Shown piece after piece: positions 9,437-18,600 of a DNA stretch of 64,000 nucleotides. The stretch is from Marinobacter mangrovi (GTDB taxonomy: Bacteria > Pseudomonadota > Gammaproteobacteria > Pseudomonadales > Oleiphilaceae). Positions within the stretch are counted from its first letter, which is position 1. Each line of letters starts with the position of its first letter. A program made the position numbers and the translations under genes. The notes beneath the pieces were generated by a model. The model had not been told where the DNA came from. It ran no database searches and saw only the letters and a list, made by a program, of their open reading frames with translations. The stretch lies in the NCBI RefSeq assembly GCF_016798325.1, contig NZ_JAERVO010000002.1:124001-188000 (forward strand). Reading direction: 5' to 3'.

Positions 9437-10720
9437 GTGCAGACCCTCTACTGGTTTACCCGCGATCTTCGCCTTCACGACAATGCGGCCCTGCTTGCGG
9501 CGTCCAGGTCCGGCACGTTGCTGTGTGTCTACGTGGTGGATCCGCGCTGGTTCACTCCTTTCCGATGGAGCCGTCGGCCGATGGGCGAGCACCGGTGGCG
9601 TTTCCTGTGGCAGAGCCTGATGGCCCTGGAGCGCAACCTGCGGCCTTTGGGGCAGCGTCTTCACATCGCCTTTGGTGCACCGGAACAGGTTATCCCCGAG
9701 CTGGCGGCGTCTCATGGCATCGAGCAGGTGATTCGTTCACGCCAGCCGGGGACCGAGGAGGCCGACCAGTGGGCGTCCATCCAGGCCGCCCTGCCGGATG
9801 TGTTGTGCCGGGAGTTCGAGACCCTGGGATTGTTGACGGAAGGGACATTGCCCATGGCGCTGGCGGATTTGCCCGCCACCTTCTCCCGGTTCCGCAAACA
9901 GGTGGAAGCGGCCGGTGCCCAGCATAGCGATATCCTGCGCATTCGTACCCTCTCTGCCTTGCCGCCACCGCCGGGGTTTGCCCGTGATAACCGGGGTGAT
10001 TGCCCGCCCATTGTCGAGCCGCAGCATGCCACGCCGTTCACCGGCGGCGAGTCGGCAGGGCTCGACCGTCTCCAGCACTTCACCTTCGGCATCCACGGCA
10101 TCGAACGCTACAAGGAAACCCGCAACGCGCTGGACGACTGGGACGCGTCCTCGAAGTTCTCGCCCTGGCTGGCCAACGGCTGCGTGTCGGCCCGGGAAGT
10201 GGCGGAAACCATCCGGGAGTACGAGCAGGTGCATACCCGCAATGAATCCACCTACTGGCTCTGGTTCGAGCTGCTCTGGCGTGATTATTTCCACTGGTAT
10301 GCCCTGAAGCACGGGGCCGACCTGTTTCACCGGGACGGCCCACAGCGCCAGCACCGGCCTTCTGAATTCGATGCGGAACGGTTTGCGGACTGGTGTGGCG
10401 GCAACACGGTCTATCCGCTGGTCAATGCGGCCATGAACCAGTTACGTGAGACCGGCTACATCAGCAATCGGGCACGCCAGCTGGTGGCCAGTTGTTACGT
10501 GAACGAGTTGGGCCTGGACTGGCGTTACGGGGCGGCTTGGTTCGAGCAACAGTTGATCGACTACGACGTGGCGAGCAATTACGGCAACTGGCAGTACCTG
10601 GCCGGTGTGGGCGCCGACCCGCGGGGATTGAGACGTTTCAATCTTGATAAGCAGGCGGCGCAGTACGATCCCGACGGGGAGTATGTGGCCTGCTGGGCAA
10701 ACACGGCAGGCGACGCGTGA
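9437..10720 (+). CDS. DASH-family cryptochrome / deoxyribodipyrimidine photolyase
   Basis: The N-terminal DNA photolyase domain starts [16 protein letters not shown] and is followed by the FAD-binding helical domain. DASH-specific motifs are [20 protein letters not shown] and the late [21 protein letters not shown] segment. CRY-DASH proteins repair cyclobutane dimers in single-stranded DNA and may also signal blue light. I prefer the GTG at 437 bases into the ninth kilobase (9437) because homology begins exactly there. An in-frame GTG at 9320 would add 39 residues of unrelated sequence. A TATACT hexamer at 9345-9350, a possible -10 element, also lies downstream of 9320. Confidence 0.9.
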   Translation: [427 protein letters not shown]

Positions 10721-10947
10721 CTGGCCTCCGGGAGGCCAGAAGAGACCCGGTCGATGGCGGAAATCACGGACCGCCCCGCTCAAGCGATAGCTGGTATTTC
10801 AAGGTGTTAGCGGCCAGAATGTGGGAGCAGACGTGTCCGGTCCCCGGGAGGCGTCTGGGTTGACTATCCTTCCAGGGGAGTCCCGGCCGCCGAAAACGCG
10901 GTGCAGGGTTGATTCTTTCTTCCGGCCAGCAAGGAGACCAGGGGCCC

Positions 10948-11154
10948 ATGCTGCACGAACTGGGTTTTGGCGGAATGCTGTTCAGTCCGCTGGTGGTGTT
11001 TGCGCCCATTGCGTTTGCGCTGACGCTGCTCGCCCGTCTGGTTCTTCACCAGTTGGACCTGCGCCGACTGATCTGGAAGGAAGCGTGGTTCGACGTCGGG
11101 CTTTTTGTCTGCTTCCTGGCGGCGGTTGTCTTTCTGTACGGAAAATGGACCTGA
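10948..11154 (+). CDS. aaeX: AaeX-like small membrane protein (DUF1656)
   Basis: This 68-residue protein has two membrane helices and the DUF1656 pattern (LHELGFGGMLFSPL-V at the start and FDVGLFVCFL near the end). AAGGAG at 10931-10936 precedes the ATG by 11 bases. It is the first gene of a three-gene set with an HlyD adaptor 3 bases downstream and an FUSC permease, the same order as E. coli aaeXAB for p-hydroxybenzoate efflux. The function of AaeX itself is unknown. Confidence 0.88.
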   Translation: MLHELGFGGMLFSPLVVFAPIAFALTLLARLVLHQLDLRRLIWKEAWFDVGLFVCFLAAVVFLYGKWT

Positions 11155-11157
11155 CAC

Positions 11158-12021
11158 ATGGGAAAGCTGTTACGTGTAGGGACGACCCTGCTGGTGGTCG
11201 CGGTGGCAATCGCTGCCGGCACCTGGGTCTGGAACCACTATCTGTATTCACCCTGGACGCGCGACGGCCGGATTCGCGCGGACGTCATCACCATCGCCCC
11301 GGACGTGTCCGGCTGGGTCACCGACCTGGCCGTCCGTAATCACCAGACGGTGAAGAAAGGCGATGTCCTCTTCCACATCGACGACACCCGCTACAAGGCC
11401 GCCATCACCGAGGCCAAGGCCAAGGTGGAGCAGCAGCGGATCGCCTGGGAACTGGCCAAGCACCAGTACAAGCGTCGCCAGCAGCTGTCCGGTCGCCAGG
11501 CCATCAGCGAAGAGGATCTGGACACCTACCGCATCAACACGGAGTCGGCCAAGGCGGCCTACACCCTGGCCCAGGCCCAGCTCTATGCGGCTCAGATCGA
11601 CCTGAATCGGACCGAAGTGGTGGCGCCGGAGGATGGCACCATCAGCAACCTGACCCTGCGCGAAGGCAACTACGTGACCCGCGGCAATGCGGTGCTGTCG
11701 CTGATTAAGTCGGGATCGTTCTACGTGACCGGTTATTTCGAGGAGACCAAGCTTCAGCTGGTGCACGACGGCCAGAAGGCGCGGATCCGGCTGATGGGCG
11801 GCGACGAGACCCTGACCGGCACCGTCAGCAGCATCTCGAAAGGCATTGCCGACAGCAACACCAGCAGCAACAACCAGATGCTCCCGCAGGTGCAGCAGGC
11901 CTTCAACTGGGTGCGATTGGCCCAGCGGATTCCGGTGGACATTGCCCTCGATCCGGTGCCGGAGGATGTGCACATCAGTGCCGGCATGACGGTGTCTATC
12001 TACCTCGGCGACGAGGAGTAA
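11158..12021 (+). CDS. aaeA: HlyD-family periplasmic adaptor, AaeA-like
   Basis: The 287-residue protein has an N-terminal membrane anchor (about residues 7-27), a barrel-sandwich/lipoyl half (SPWTRDGRIRADVITIAPDVSGWV), a short coiled-coil hairpin, and a C-terminal beta-barrel (GSFYVTGYFEETKL). It should link the AaeB inner-membrane permease to an outer-membrane channel for export of aromatic carboxylic acids. The size and the SPWTRDGR motif fit the AaeA/EmrA-like subgroup. It sits between aaeX and aaeB with gaps of 3 and 10 bases. Confidence 0.92.
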   Translation: MGKLLRVGTTLLVVAVAIAAGTWVWNHYLYSPWTRDGRIRADVITIAPDVSGWVTDLAVRNHQTVKKGDVLFHIDDTRYKAAITEAKAKVEQQRIAWELAKHQYKRRQQLSGRQAISEEDLDTYRINTESAKAAYTLAQAQLYAAQIDLNRTEVVAPEDGTISNLTLREGNYVTRGNAVLSLIKSGSFYVTGYFEETKLQLVHDGQKARIRLMGGDETLTGTVSSISKGIADSNTSSNNQMLPQVQQAFNWVRLAQRIPVDIALDPVPEDVHISAGMTVSIYLGDEE

Positions 12022-12031
12022 GAGTTCCATC

Positions 12032-14128
12032 ATGGCGCTTCACCCGGTTCTCGCCCAGTTGCTGATGCCGGAGCGGCGTGCGGTCATCTTCGCCCTCAAA
12101 GGGGTGATCTCGATGGCCCTGGCGCTGTTTGTGTCCATGTACCTGCAACTGGATCGGCCCTACTGGGCGCTGGTGTCGGCGGTGTTCCTGCAGATTCGCC
12201 CCGAGAGCGGCCTGGTGATCGAGAAGGCCATCTGCCAGATCGTCGGGTCGGCGGTAGGCGGCGGGGTGGGCATCCTGATCCTGGCGTTCCTGTCCGCCTA
12301 CCCGGTGCTGGCACTGGGGTGCCTGACGTTGTGGATCGGGCTCAATTCCGCAGCGGCGTCCATGGTCCACAGCACCAATTACATCTACGCCTTTGCCATG
12401 GCCGGCATGACCGCGGGTCTGGTGGTGATCCTGGTCATGGCCAATGCCAGTGCCGCCGACAGTCAGGCGGTGTTCTCCATTGCCCAGGCCCGCATCAGCG
12501 AGATTACCGTGGGTGCCATCTGCGCCATGCTGGTCAGCCAACTGTTGTGGCCGGTAAAGGTGAAGGACAGCCTGCGCGCCCAGGCCCGCTCGGCCATCAA
12601 CGGTACGCTGGAATACATCACGGTCGAGCTGGATCCCGAGAGCTCCCACGAAGAGCGTCACCAGCACGCCGACCAGATCCTGGAAACGCTGGTGGCGGTG
12701 AACGACGACTCCAGTGCGGTCGCGTACGAAGGCCCGGAAGGCCCCGGGCGGGGCAGGGCGGCCAGCCTGTTGTGCAACCGGATCCTGTCGCTGGTGGCCG
12801 TCACGCAAATTATCGGGCGTTTTCGGCGGAATCATGCGGACCTGGTGTCGCCGGCGTTTGCCGAGTTGCTGGCCCTCATGCGCGAGCGGCTCAAACAGAT
12901 TGCTGACACCGACAGCTACGAAGAGGGCTATCGACTCGCACAACAACTTCGACGCCAACTGAAACAGCTGCGCGACCAGCAGGAAGGCGAAGAGGCCATT
13001 GTTTCCCGGCTCAGCCAGACGTCGCTGGAAATGGTCGGGGATCTGGTGGTCGTACTGCGCGCCTACAATGCCCTGGAAAACCGCGACCAGACGCTTCTCA
13101 ATGCGCCTCGGCTGAAAACCCACCGGGATCCGCTGGTGGGTGCGGTGAACGGCTTCCGGACCGCAGCGGTGTTCCTGATCGGGGCCGTTGTCTGGGTCCA
13201 GACCGCCAGTCAGGCGGCCATCATGCTGATGATCATGCCCGTGGTGTTTTCGGTGATGTTTTCGCGGTTCTCGCTGGTAGCGCTGTCCTTCATCCTGCAA
13301 CGGGTGCTGATCGGCGCCATGGTGGCGATTCCCGTGGCGCTGCTGTTCGGGCTGGGGCTGTTGTCCCGGAGCAGTGGCGATTTCGAGATTCTGGTGCTGG
13401 TCCTCGCCGGGCCGTATTTCGTGGGCCTGCTGGTGCTGGCCAATCGGCCGACGCTGCCTTACGGACTGGGCTTCTGCATCCCGTTCACCATCATTACCCA
13501 ACCCAGCAACAACATGACGTTCCATGCCGATACGGCGGTCAGCACCGCGCTGGGGCTGTTCGTGGGGATCAGCGTGCTGTACTGGGTCTTCAAGCTCATC
13601 TCGCCGCCGGACAGCCAACTGCTGCAGCGGCGCCTGATCCATGCCACCGCACGGGATCTGCTGGACATCGACCAGCACGACCATCCCGAGAACTGGTTCA
13701 ACGGCCGGATGGGCGAGCGCCTGTTGCGGATCGCCAATTTCGACCAGGGCACCGGCACCAGCGACCGCTATATGACCGACCTGGGCTTTACCGGCCTCAA
13801 CCTGGGGCATGTTTCCATCCGCCTGCGGCGACTGATCCAGAGTCATCGCTCCGCATCGGTCGACCTCCGCCTGAGAGAATGGCAGAAGGCCCTGTCGACT
13901 GCTTACTTGAAGAGCTCGAAAGGCCTGCTTTACCCCGAATTCCGGGATGCCAGTGCCAGCCTGCTGCACGCGGTCGAAGAGGCCGGTGAACCCAACCAGC
14001 AGACGGCCATCATCGAGGGCATGTTCGAGCGCCTGGCCCTGACGTTTGAGCGCACCGCCCGTACGGTGGCGCAAGCGACCGGTAAACCGCTTCCCGGCGC
14101 ATCGGCCCGGAAGCCACAGACCGCCTGA
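12032..14128 (+). CDS. aaeB: FUSC-family aromatic acid exporter permease, AaeB-like
   Basis: The 698-residue protein has two sets of about five to six membrane helices (residues 20-165 and 365-510) separated by a long cytoplasmic helical region, as in FUSC/AaeB proteins. It starts with the typical FALKGVISMALALFVSMYLQLDRPYWALVSAVFLQ and has a second half beginning FRTAAVFLIGAVVWVQT. It is predicted to pump aromatic carboxylates, with AaeA as adaptor. No LysR-type aaeR regulator is adjacent. Confidence 0.92.
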   Translation: MALHPVLAQLLMPERRAVIFALKGVISMALALFVSMYLQLDRPYWALVSAVFLQIRPESGLVIEKAICQIVGSAVGGGVGILILAFLSAYPVLALGCLTLWIGLNSAAASMVHSTNYIYAFAMAGMTAGLVVILVMANASAADSQAVFSIAQARISEITVGAICAMLVSQLLWPVKVKDSLRAQARSAINGTLEYITVELDPESSHEERHQHADQILETLVAVNDDSSAVAYEGPEGPGRGRAASLLCNRILSLVAVTQIIGRFRRNHADLVSPAFAELLALMRERLKQIADTDSYEEGYRLAQQLRRQLKQLRDQQEGEEAIVSRLSQTSLEMVGDLVVVLRAYNALENRDQTLLNAPRLKTHRDPLVGAVNGFRTAAVFLIGAVVWVQTASQAAIMLMIMPVVFSVMFSRFSLVALSFILQRVLIGAMVAIPVALLFGLGLLSRSSGDFEILVLVLAGPYFVGLLVLANRPTLPYGLGFCIPFTIITQPSNNMTFHADTAVSTALGLFVGISVLYWVFKLISPPDSQLLQRRLIHATARDLLDIDQHDHPENWFNGRMGERLLRIANFDQGTGTSDRYMTDLGFTGLNLGHVSIRLRRLIQSHRSASVDLRLREWQKALSTAYLKSSKGLLYPEFRDASASLLHAVEEAGEPNQQTAIIEGMFERLALTFERTARTVAQATGKPLPGASARKPQTA

Positions 14129-14255
14129 CATCAACGGTCCCATCTCCCACGACTCCAACCACACGGCGGGCGATACGCCGTATGGCCCTTGCCTGATCTG
14201 ATGAGCCCTTTCCCGATTTTGCCCGTGTCCTGGCTGTTTTATTTAACAAAAAATT

Positions 14256-14274
14256 GATATTGCAAATAATAATA
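14256..14274 (+). promoter_or_regulatory. Fur-box-like site upstream of the siderophore receptor
   Basis: The 19-base stretch matches the GATAATGATAATCATTATC consensus at 13 positions by hand count, inside an AT-rich patch (14240-14280) that contrasts with the GC-rich surroundings. It lies about 100 bases before the receptor start. Iron repression by Fur is the expected effect. Confidence 0.65.
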
Positions 14275-14370
14275 ATTAACATTCGCGACTTCGTGTTCGG
14301 CCAATGTGTCACCGCTGACAGGGTGGATGGTCGCAACGATCGAGGAGTGAATCGACGAGGATGTAGCGAA

Positions 14371-16497
14371 ATGACAGAAGCGGTAAGGGTAAGAAAGGGT
14401 TGGCTGGCTACGGCGGTTGCGGGGCCTTTGTTGGCGAGCGCACCAACCCTGGTGGTTGCGGAGGCCACGGCCGACACGGAGTTGGCTCCCCTTGTGGTGA
14501 GTGCCACGCGCAACAAGAGCGTCGAGGGGCAGACGCCGCAGAAAGTAATCGTGATCAGTCGGGAACAGATCGAAGAACAGTTGGCGATCACGGACGACCC
14601 GGGCCAGGTGCTCAGCAACCTGATCCCCTCCTATTCACCGAGCCGCCAGAAGCTCTCCAACGCCGGCGAGACGTTCCGTGGCCGATCGGCCCTGTTCATG
14701 ATCGACGGGGTGCCCCAATCCAATCCGCTGCGGGACAGCGCACGAGACAGCTATACCATTGACCTGAGCATGGTCGACCGGATCGAAGTGATCTATGGGG
14801 CCAGCGCCGAGCAGGGTCTGGGCGCGACGGGCGGGATCATCAACTTCGTGACCCGACGGCCGGAATCCGGCACGTTCAACCAGCAGGCGGGCGTGACGCT
14901 GACGACCGATGACGACGTACAGTCGGATGGACAGGGCTACAAGCTGAACTACCAGGCCAGCGGTCAGAAGGGCAACTGGGATTACCTGGCCGGCGCCACG
15001 ATCCAGGAACGGGGCGTATTCTACGACGGTAACGACGAGCGGATCGGGGTGGCCTATCCCGGTGAAATCCAGAACTCGAGCAGTTATGACCTGCTGGCCA
15101 AGCTGGGCTACTGGCTGGACGACAACCAGAACGTGACGTTCTTCATCAATCGCTTCGAGCTTGAGGGTAACGGCGATTACGTGCCTGTCCCCGGGGACCG
15201 CGAAGCCGGTATTCCGACGACCGCAGAAAAAGGCAATCCGGAGGGCGATCCCGGGTACAACAAGGTGACCACAGCACGCCTGTCCTATGCCCATGACGAC
15301 TGGTATGGCAATCAGCTGGATGCCACGTTCTACAGTCAGACTTTCCGGGCACGGTTCGCCACAACGCCCTTTTTCCCGTACCTGGATGGCAACGGCAACA
15401 CCCGCTACGATCAGACCCGCAACGAATCCGACAAGCTGGGCGGTAAGTTCACCATTAGCCGTGCGGGAATGCTGGACAACCGCCTGAAACTCACCTCCGG
15501 CATCGATGTCCTGCAGGACGAGACCACGCAGGTCCTGGTCCACACCGGACGCACCTATGTGCCGGAATCCACCTTCCGCAACTACGCGGTTTTCCTGCAG
15601 GGTGACTTCAAATTACTCGACCCGCTGACACTCCACGCCGGCGTTCGACACGAATACGCTGAGCTCAAGGTCGATACCTACCAGACCATCGACCGAAGCA
15701 ACGTAACGCAGGATAACGTGACGGTCGATGGCGGCAGTCCGGACTTCAACGAGACCCTATACAATGCCGGCCTGGTCTATCAGGTGACCCCCTGGATGCA
15801 GCTCTACGGCAACTACTCCGAGGGCTTTGGTATGCCGGATGTGGGGCGGGTGCTGAGAGGCGTGAGTGATCCGGGGCAGGATGTCGACACGTTGCTGACT
15901 CTCCAGCCCATCGTTACGGATAACCGGGAAGTCGGAGCGCGCTTCGACTGGCAGACCTACAGCCTGGAGATCAGCTACTACGAGTCGAATTCGGACTATG
16001 GCGAGCGCCTGACTGAAGTGAACGGCACCTGGGTCGGCAGCCGCGAGAAAACGGAAATCAACGGTGTGGAAATCAGTGGCGAGGCCCGGGTGACCGACGC
16101 CCACACGCTCACCGCAAGCTATGCTCACGCCAGGGGCCGGTCCGACACCGACGGCGACGGCAACGTGGATACGGACCTGACGGGCATCAATATCGCGCCG
16201 GATACCCTGCGACTGGGCTGGACGGCGACCTGGAACAATCGGCTGTCGACTCGCCTCCAGGCGGCCCACTACTTTGATCGAAACACCGACAACGACCAGC
16301 TTGATTTCGACGGGTACAGCCTGTTCGACGCCTCGCTGGCCTATCGTCTACCGGTCGGGCGCGTCAGTTTCGGGATCGAGAATCTGACGGATGAGGACTA
16401 CTTCACCTATTACTCCCAGGCGGCTCGCGTAAGCGACGAATACTACTTCAAGGGCCGCGGACGGACGTACTCCCTGGGTTACGCCGTCAACTTCTAA
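14371..16497 (+). CDS. TonB-dependent siderophore receptor
   Basis: The 708-residue precursor has a signal peptide ending near VVAEA, a TonB-box-like segment (APLVVSATR), a plug domain (residues about 50-160, with IDGVPQSNPLRDS and ERIEVIYGASAEQGLGATGGIINF-like text), and a 22-strand barrel ending in the aromatic YSLGYAVNF. It imports a ferric siderophore across the outer membrane using TonB energy. I chose the ATG at 14371 because GAGG at 14357-14360 is well spaced and the signal peptide begins there. The binding protein and permeases of the same pathway converge on it from 16547. A Fur-like site lies upstream. Confidence 0.93.
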   Translation: MTEAVRVRKGWLATAVAGPLLASAPTLVVAEATADTELAPLVVSATRNKSVEGQTPQKVIVISREQIEEQLAITDDPGQVLSNLIPSYSPSRQKLSNAGETFRGRSALFMIDGVPQSNPLRDSARDSYTIDLSMVDRIEVIYGASAEQGLGATGGIINFVTRRPESGTFNQQAGVTLTTDDDVQSDGQGYKLNYQASGQKGNWDYLAGATIQERGVFYDGNDERIGVAYPGEIQNSSSYDLLAKLGYWLDDNQNVTFFINRFELEGNGDYVPVPGDREAGIPTTAEKGNPEGDPGYNKVTTARLSYAHDDWYGNQLDATFYSQTFRARFATTPFFPYLDGNGNTRYDQTRNESDKLGGKFTISRAGMLDNRLKLTSGIDVLQDETTQVLVHTGRTYVPESTFRNYAVFLQGDFKLLDPLTLHAGVRHEYAELKVDTYQTIDRSNVTQDNVTVDGGSPDFNETLYNAGLVYQVTPWMQLYGNYSEGFGMPDVGRVLRGVSDPGQDVDTLLTLQPIVTDNREVGARFDWQTYSLEISYYESNSDYGERLTEVNGTWVGSREKTEINGVEISGEARVTDAHTLTASYAHARGRSDTDGDGNVDTDLTGINIAPDTLRLGWTATWNNRLSTRLQAAHYFDRNTDNDQLDFDGYSLFDASLAYRLPVGRVSFGIENLTDEDYFTYYSQAARVSDEYYFKGRGRTYSLGYAVNF

Positions 16498-16546
16498 CCG
16501 TTAAAAAGGGGGAGTGGCATGGCCATGGACGGTCATGCCGATCCGT

Positions 16547-17584
16547 TCATCGTTTGAGGCGGTACATCTGATAGACGAAGTAGGGCGCCCCAACCGCCGC
16601 CACAAAGACCCCTGCGGGAAGATCGCGCGGGGCAAACCCCAAACGTCCCACCATATCCGCGCAAAGCAGAATCAGTGCTCCCAGGAAGGCGGTAGTCACC
16701 AGCCGTCCCGTGTGTCCTCCACGAACGAGGTTGCGCGCCATATGCGGCGCGACCAACCCGATAAAACTCAACCCTCCCGCCACCGACACGGCGGAACCGG
16801 CCAGGGCCACGGCGGACAACAGCATCAGGGGACGATATCCGGAGAGGGGCGCGCCCAGTCCGGTTGCCATCGGATCACCCAGGGCCAGCACGTCCAGTTG
16901 TCGGGCGCACACCAGGGCAACCGGCAGGAAGATCGCCAGCCAGGGGGCGAGACGGATGACGTCGCCCCACTGCGCGGCGTAGAGACTGCCGGTCAGCCAG
17001 AGATACGCGTTCATCGCACTGGCGTCGCCGCTGAGTACGAGCATGAATGTGATCAGGGCGCCCAACGCGGACGCCAGGCCGACCCCCACCAGCACCAGCT
17101 GCCCCGGCGAGGCCCGGTGGCCTCCGGTCAGGGCCAGGATCACCAGGGCCACGGCAAACGCGCCGGTAATGGCCGCCAGCGGCAACAGCGCATCGCCGCG
17201 CACCGCCAGATCGAGGGTCAGGACGGCTACGGCCGCCGCGGAGGCGCCGCTGGTGATCCCGATGACGTCCGGGGAGGCCAGCGGGTTGCGTACCAGCCCC
17301 TGCAACAGCAAACCCGCCACGCCCAGCGCCGCGCCCGCCAGGATGGCCAGGAGCACCCGGGGCAGCCGGATCTCCCCAACGATCAGCGAGAGGCCGCTGT
17401 CGTCCGAGCCGGCCAGCACGGACGCGACATCGCCCAGCGAGGTGGGGTGGCTGCCCAGGCTGAGGCTGGCGGCAGCGCACCCGATGAGCAGGCCAGCCAG
17501 AATGCAGACGACGCCCAGGGTACGTCGCGGAATTTTCAGGGACAGGCGGTCGTCGCCGCTTCGCAGGATCAGGCTCGGATTCAC
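16547..17584 (-). CDS. Siderophore ABC transporter permease (FecCD family), second subunit
   Basis: The 345-residue integral membrane protein has about nine to ten helices and the FecCD landmarks RLPRVLLAILAGAALGVAG, LVRNPLASPDVIGITSGA, and GLSFIGLVAPHMARNLVRG, the loop that contacts the ATPase. The GTG start overlaps the TGA stop of the preceding permease by four bases (GTGA), indicating translational coupling. It pairs with that permease to form the inner-membrane channel for ferric siderophore. Confidence 0.92.
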   Translation of the reverse strand: MNPSLILRSGDDRLSLKIPRRTLGVVCILAGLLIGCAAASLSLGSHPTSLGDVASVLAGSDDSGLSLIVGEIRLPRVLLAILAGAALGVAGLLLQGLVRNPLASPDVIGITSGASAAAVAVLTLDLAVRGDALLPLAAITGAFAVALVILALTGGHRASPGQLVLVGVGLASALGALITFMLVLSGDASAMNAYLWLTGSLYAAQWGDVIRLAPWLAIFLPVALVCARQLDVLALGDPMATGLGAPLSGYRPLMLLSAVALAGSAVSVAGGLSFIGLVAPHMARNLVRGGHTGRLVTTAFLGALILLCADMVGRLGFAPRDLPAGVFVAAVGAPYFVYQMYRLKR

Positions 17585-18600
17585 AGTGACGGGCTCCGGC
17601 GGCTGGCAAGGTAGAGAAAAAGGGGCGCGCCGATCAGGGCGGTCATGACGCCCACCGGGATCTCCCGGGGTGGGATGATGAAGCGGGCGGCGGTATCCGC
17701 AATCAACAGCAGGCTGCCACCGAGGCAAAGACAGGCGGGCAGCAGCCAGCGGTGGTCCCGGCCGAATAACCCGCGCACCAGGTGAGGCACGATCAGTCCC
17801 ACGAAGCCGATCATTCCGGCCAGCGCCACCGAGGCGCCGGCCAGCACCACCACGATGCCGCCGGTCGCCAGCCGTACAAACCCGGTGGACTGGCCCAGGG
17901 CACGGACCATCGCATCATCCAACCCCAGAATGTTGAGCTGGCGCGTGAGCAGGGCCGTGGCGACGAACGCCAGCAGGAACAGCGGCAAGACGGGACCGAT
18001 GCTGTCCAACGAGCGGCTGGAGACGGAGCCGGCCAACCAGAACATCACATCCCCGAAACGTTCCTGATTGATGACCAGCAACCCCTGGGCGACGGCGATA
18101 AACAGAGCGGTCACGGCAACCCCGGCAAGAACGAGTCGCAAGGGCGCGATGCCGGCGCCCTTGGCGGGCTCCCGACCCAGCAGGTACACCAGCGAAGCCG
18201 CCACGGTGGCGCCGGTGAAGGCGAGTGCCGTCAGCGACCAGGGTGCCTGCAGCGGCAGGAAGGCTGAGCCGACCACCACGAACAGCATGGCGCCGGCGTT
18301 GATGCCGAGAATGCCGGGTGAGGCCAGGGCGTTGCGGGTGACGGATTGCATCAGGGCACCGGCCACCGCCAGGCCGGCACCGACCAGCGCAGCGACGATG
18401 GCCCGGGGCAAGCGTTCAGTGACGACAATCAGTTGCCCTGTGGAGGCCGGGTCGAAATCCATAAAACTGGCCCTGAGCGTTGCCAGGGAAACGTCATAGT
18501 GACCCAGCGCGAGGCTGGCAACGAAACTGGCCAGCAGCAACAGCAGGCTGGCGGTCAGTCCGGTGGTCTTGCCGTAAATCGACGTCAGCATTGGGGGCAT
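17581..18600 (-). CDS. Siderophore ABC transporter permease (FecCD family), first subunit
   Basis: The 339-residue FecCD permease has the family motifs RLPRAIVAALVGAGLAVAG, SVTRNALASPGILGINAGA and GFVGLIVPHLVRGLFG. It overlaps the end of the binding-protein gene by 16 bases and the start of the next permease by 4. The three genes therefore form one minus-strand operon (binding protein, permease, permease), with the ATPase on the opposite strand. Confidence 0.92.
   Translation of the reverse strand: MPPMLTSIYGKTTGLTASLLLLLASFVASLALGHYDVSLATLRASFMDFDPASTGQLIVVTERLPRAIVAALVGAGLAVAGALMQSVTRNALASPGILGINAGAMLFVVVGSAFLPLQAPWSLTALAFTGATVAASLVYLLGREPAKGAGIAPLRLVLAGVAVTALFIAVAQGLLVINQERFGDVMFWLAGSVSSRSLDSIGPVLPLFLLAFVATALLTRQLNILGLDDAMVRALGQSTGFVRLATGGIVVVLAGASVALAGMIGFVGLIVPHLVRGLFGRDHRWLLPACLCLGGSLLLIADTAARFIIPPREIPVGVMTALIGAPLFLYLASRRSPSL

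Noticed and set aside
11996-14164. 722-codon open frame antisense to aaeB
   Set aside because: It mirrors the real permease gene in a GC-rich region, has a Gln/His/Arg-rich composition and no domain or ribosome site. Antisense frames of this kind also occur at 26919-28976 and 32218-34542.
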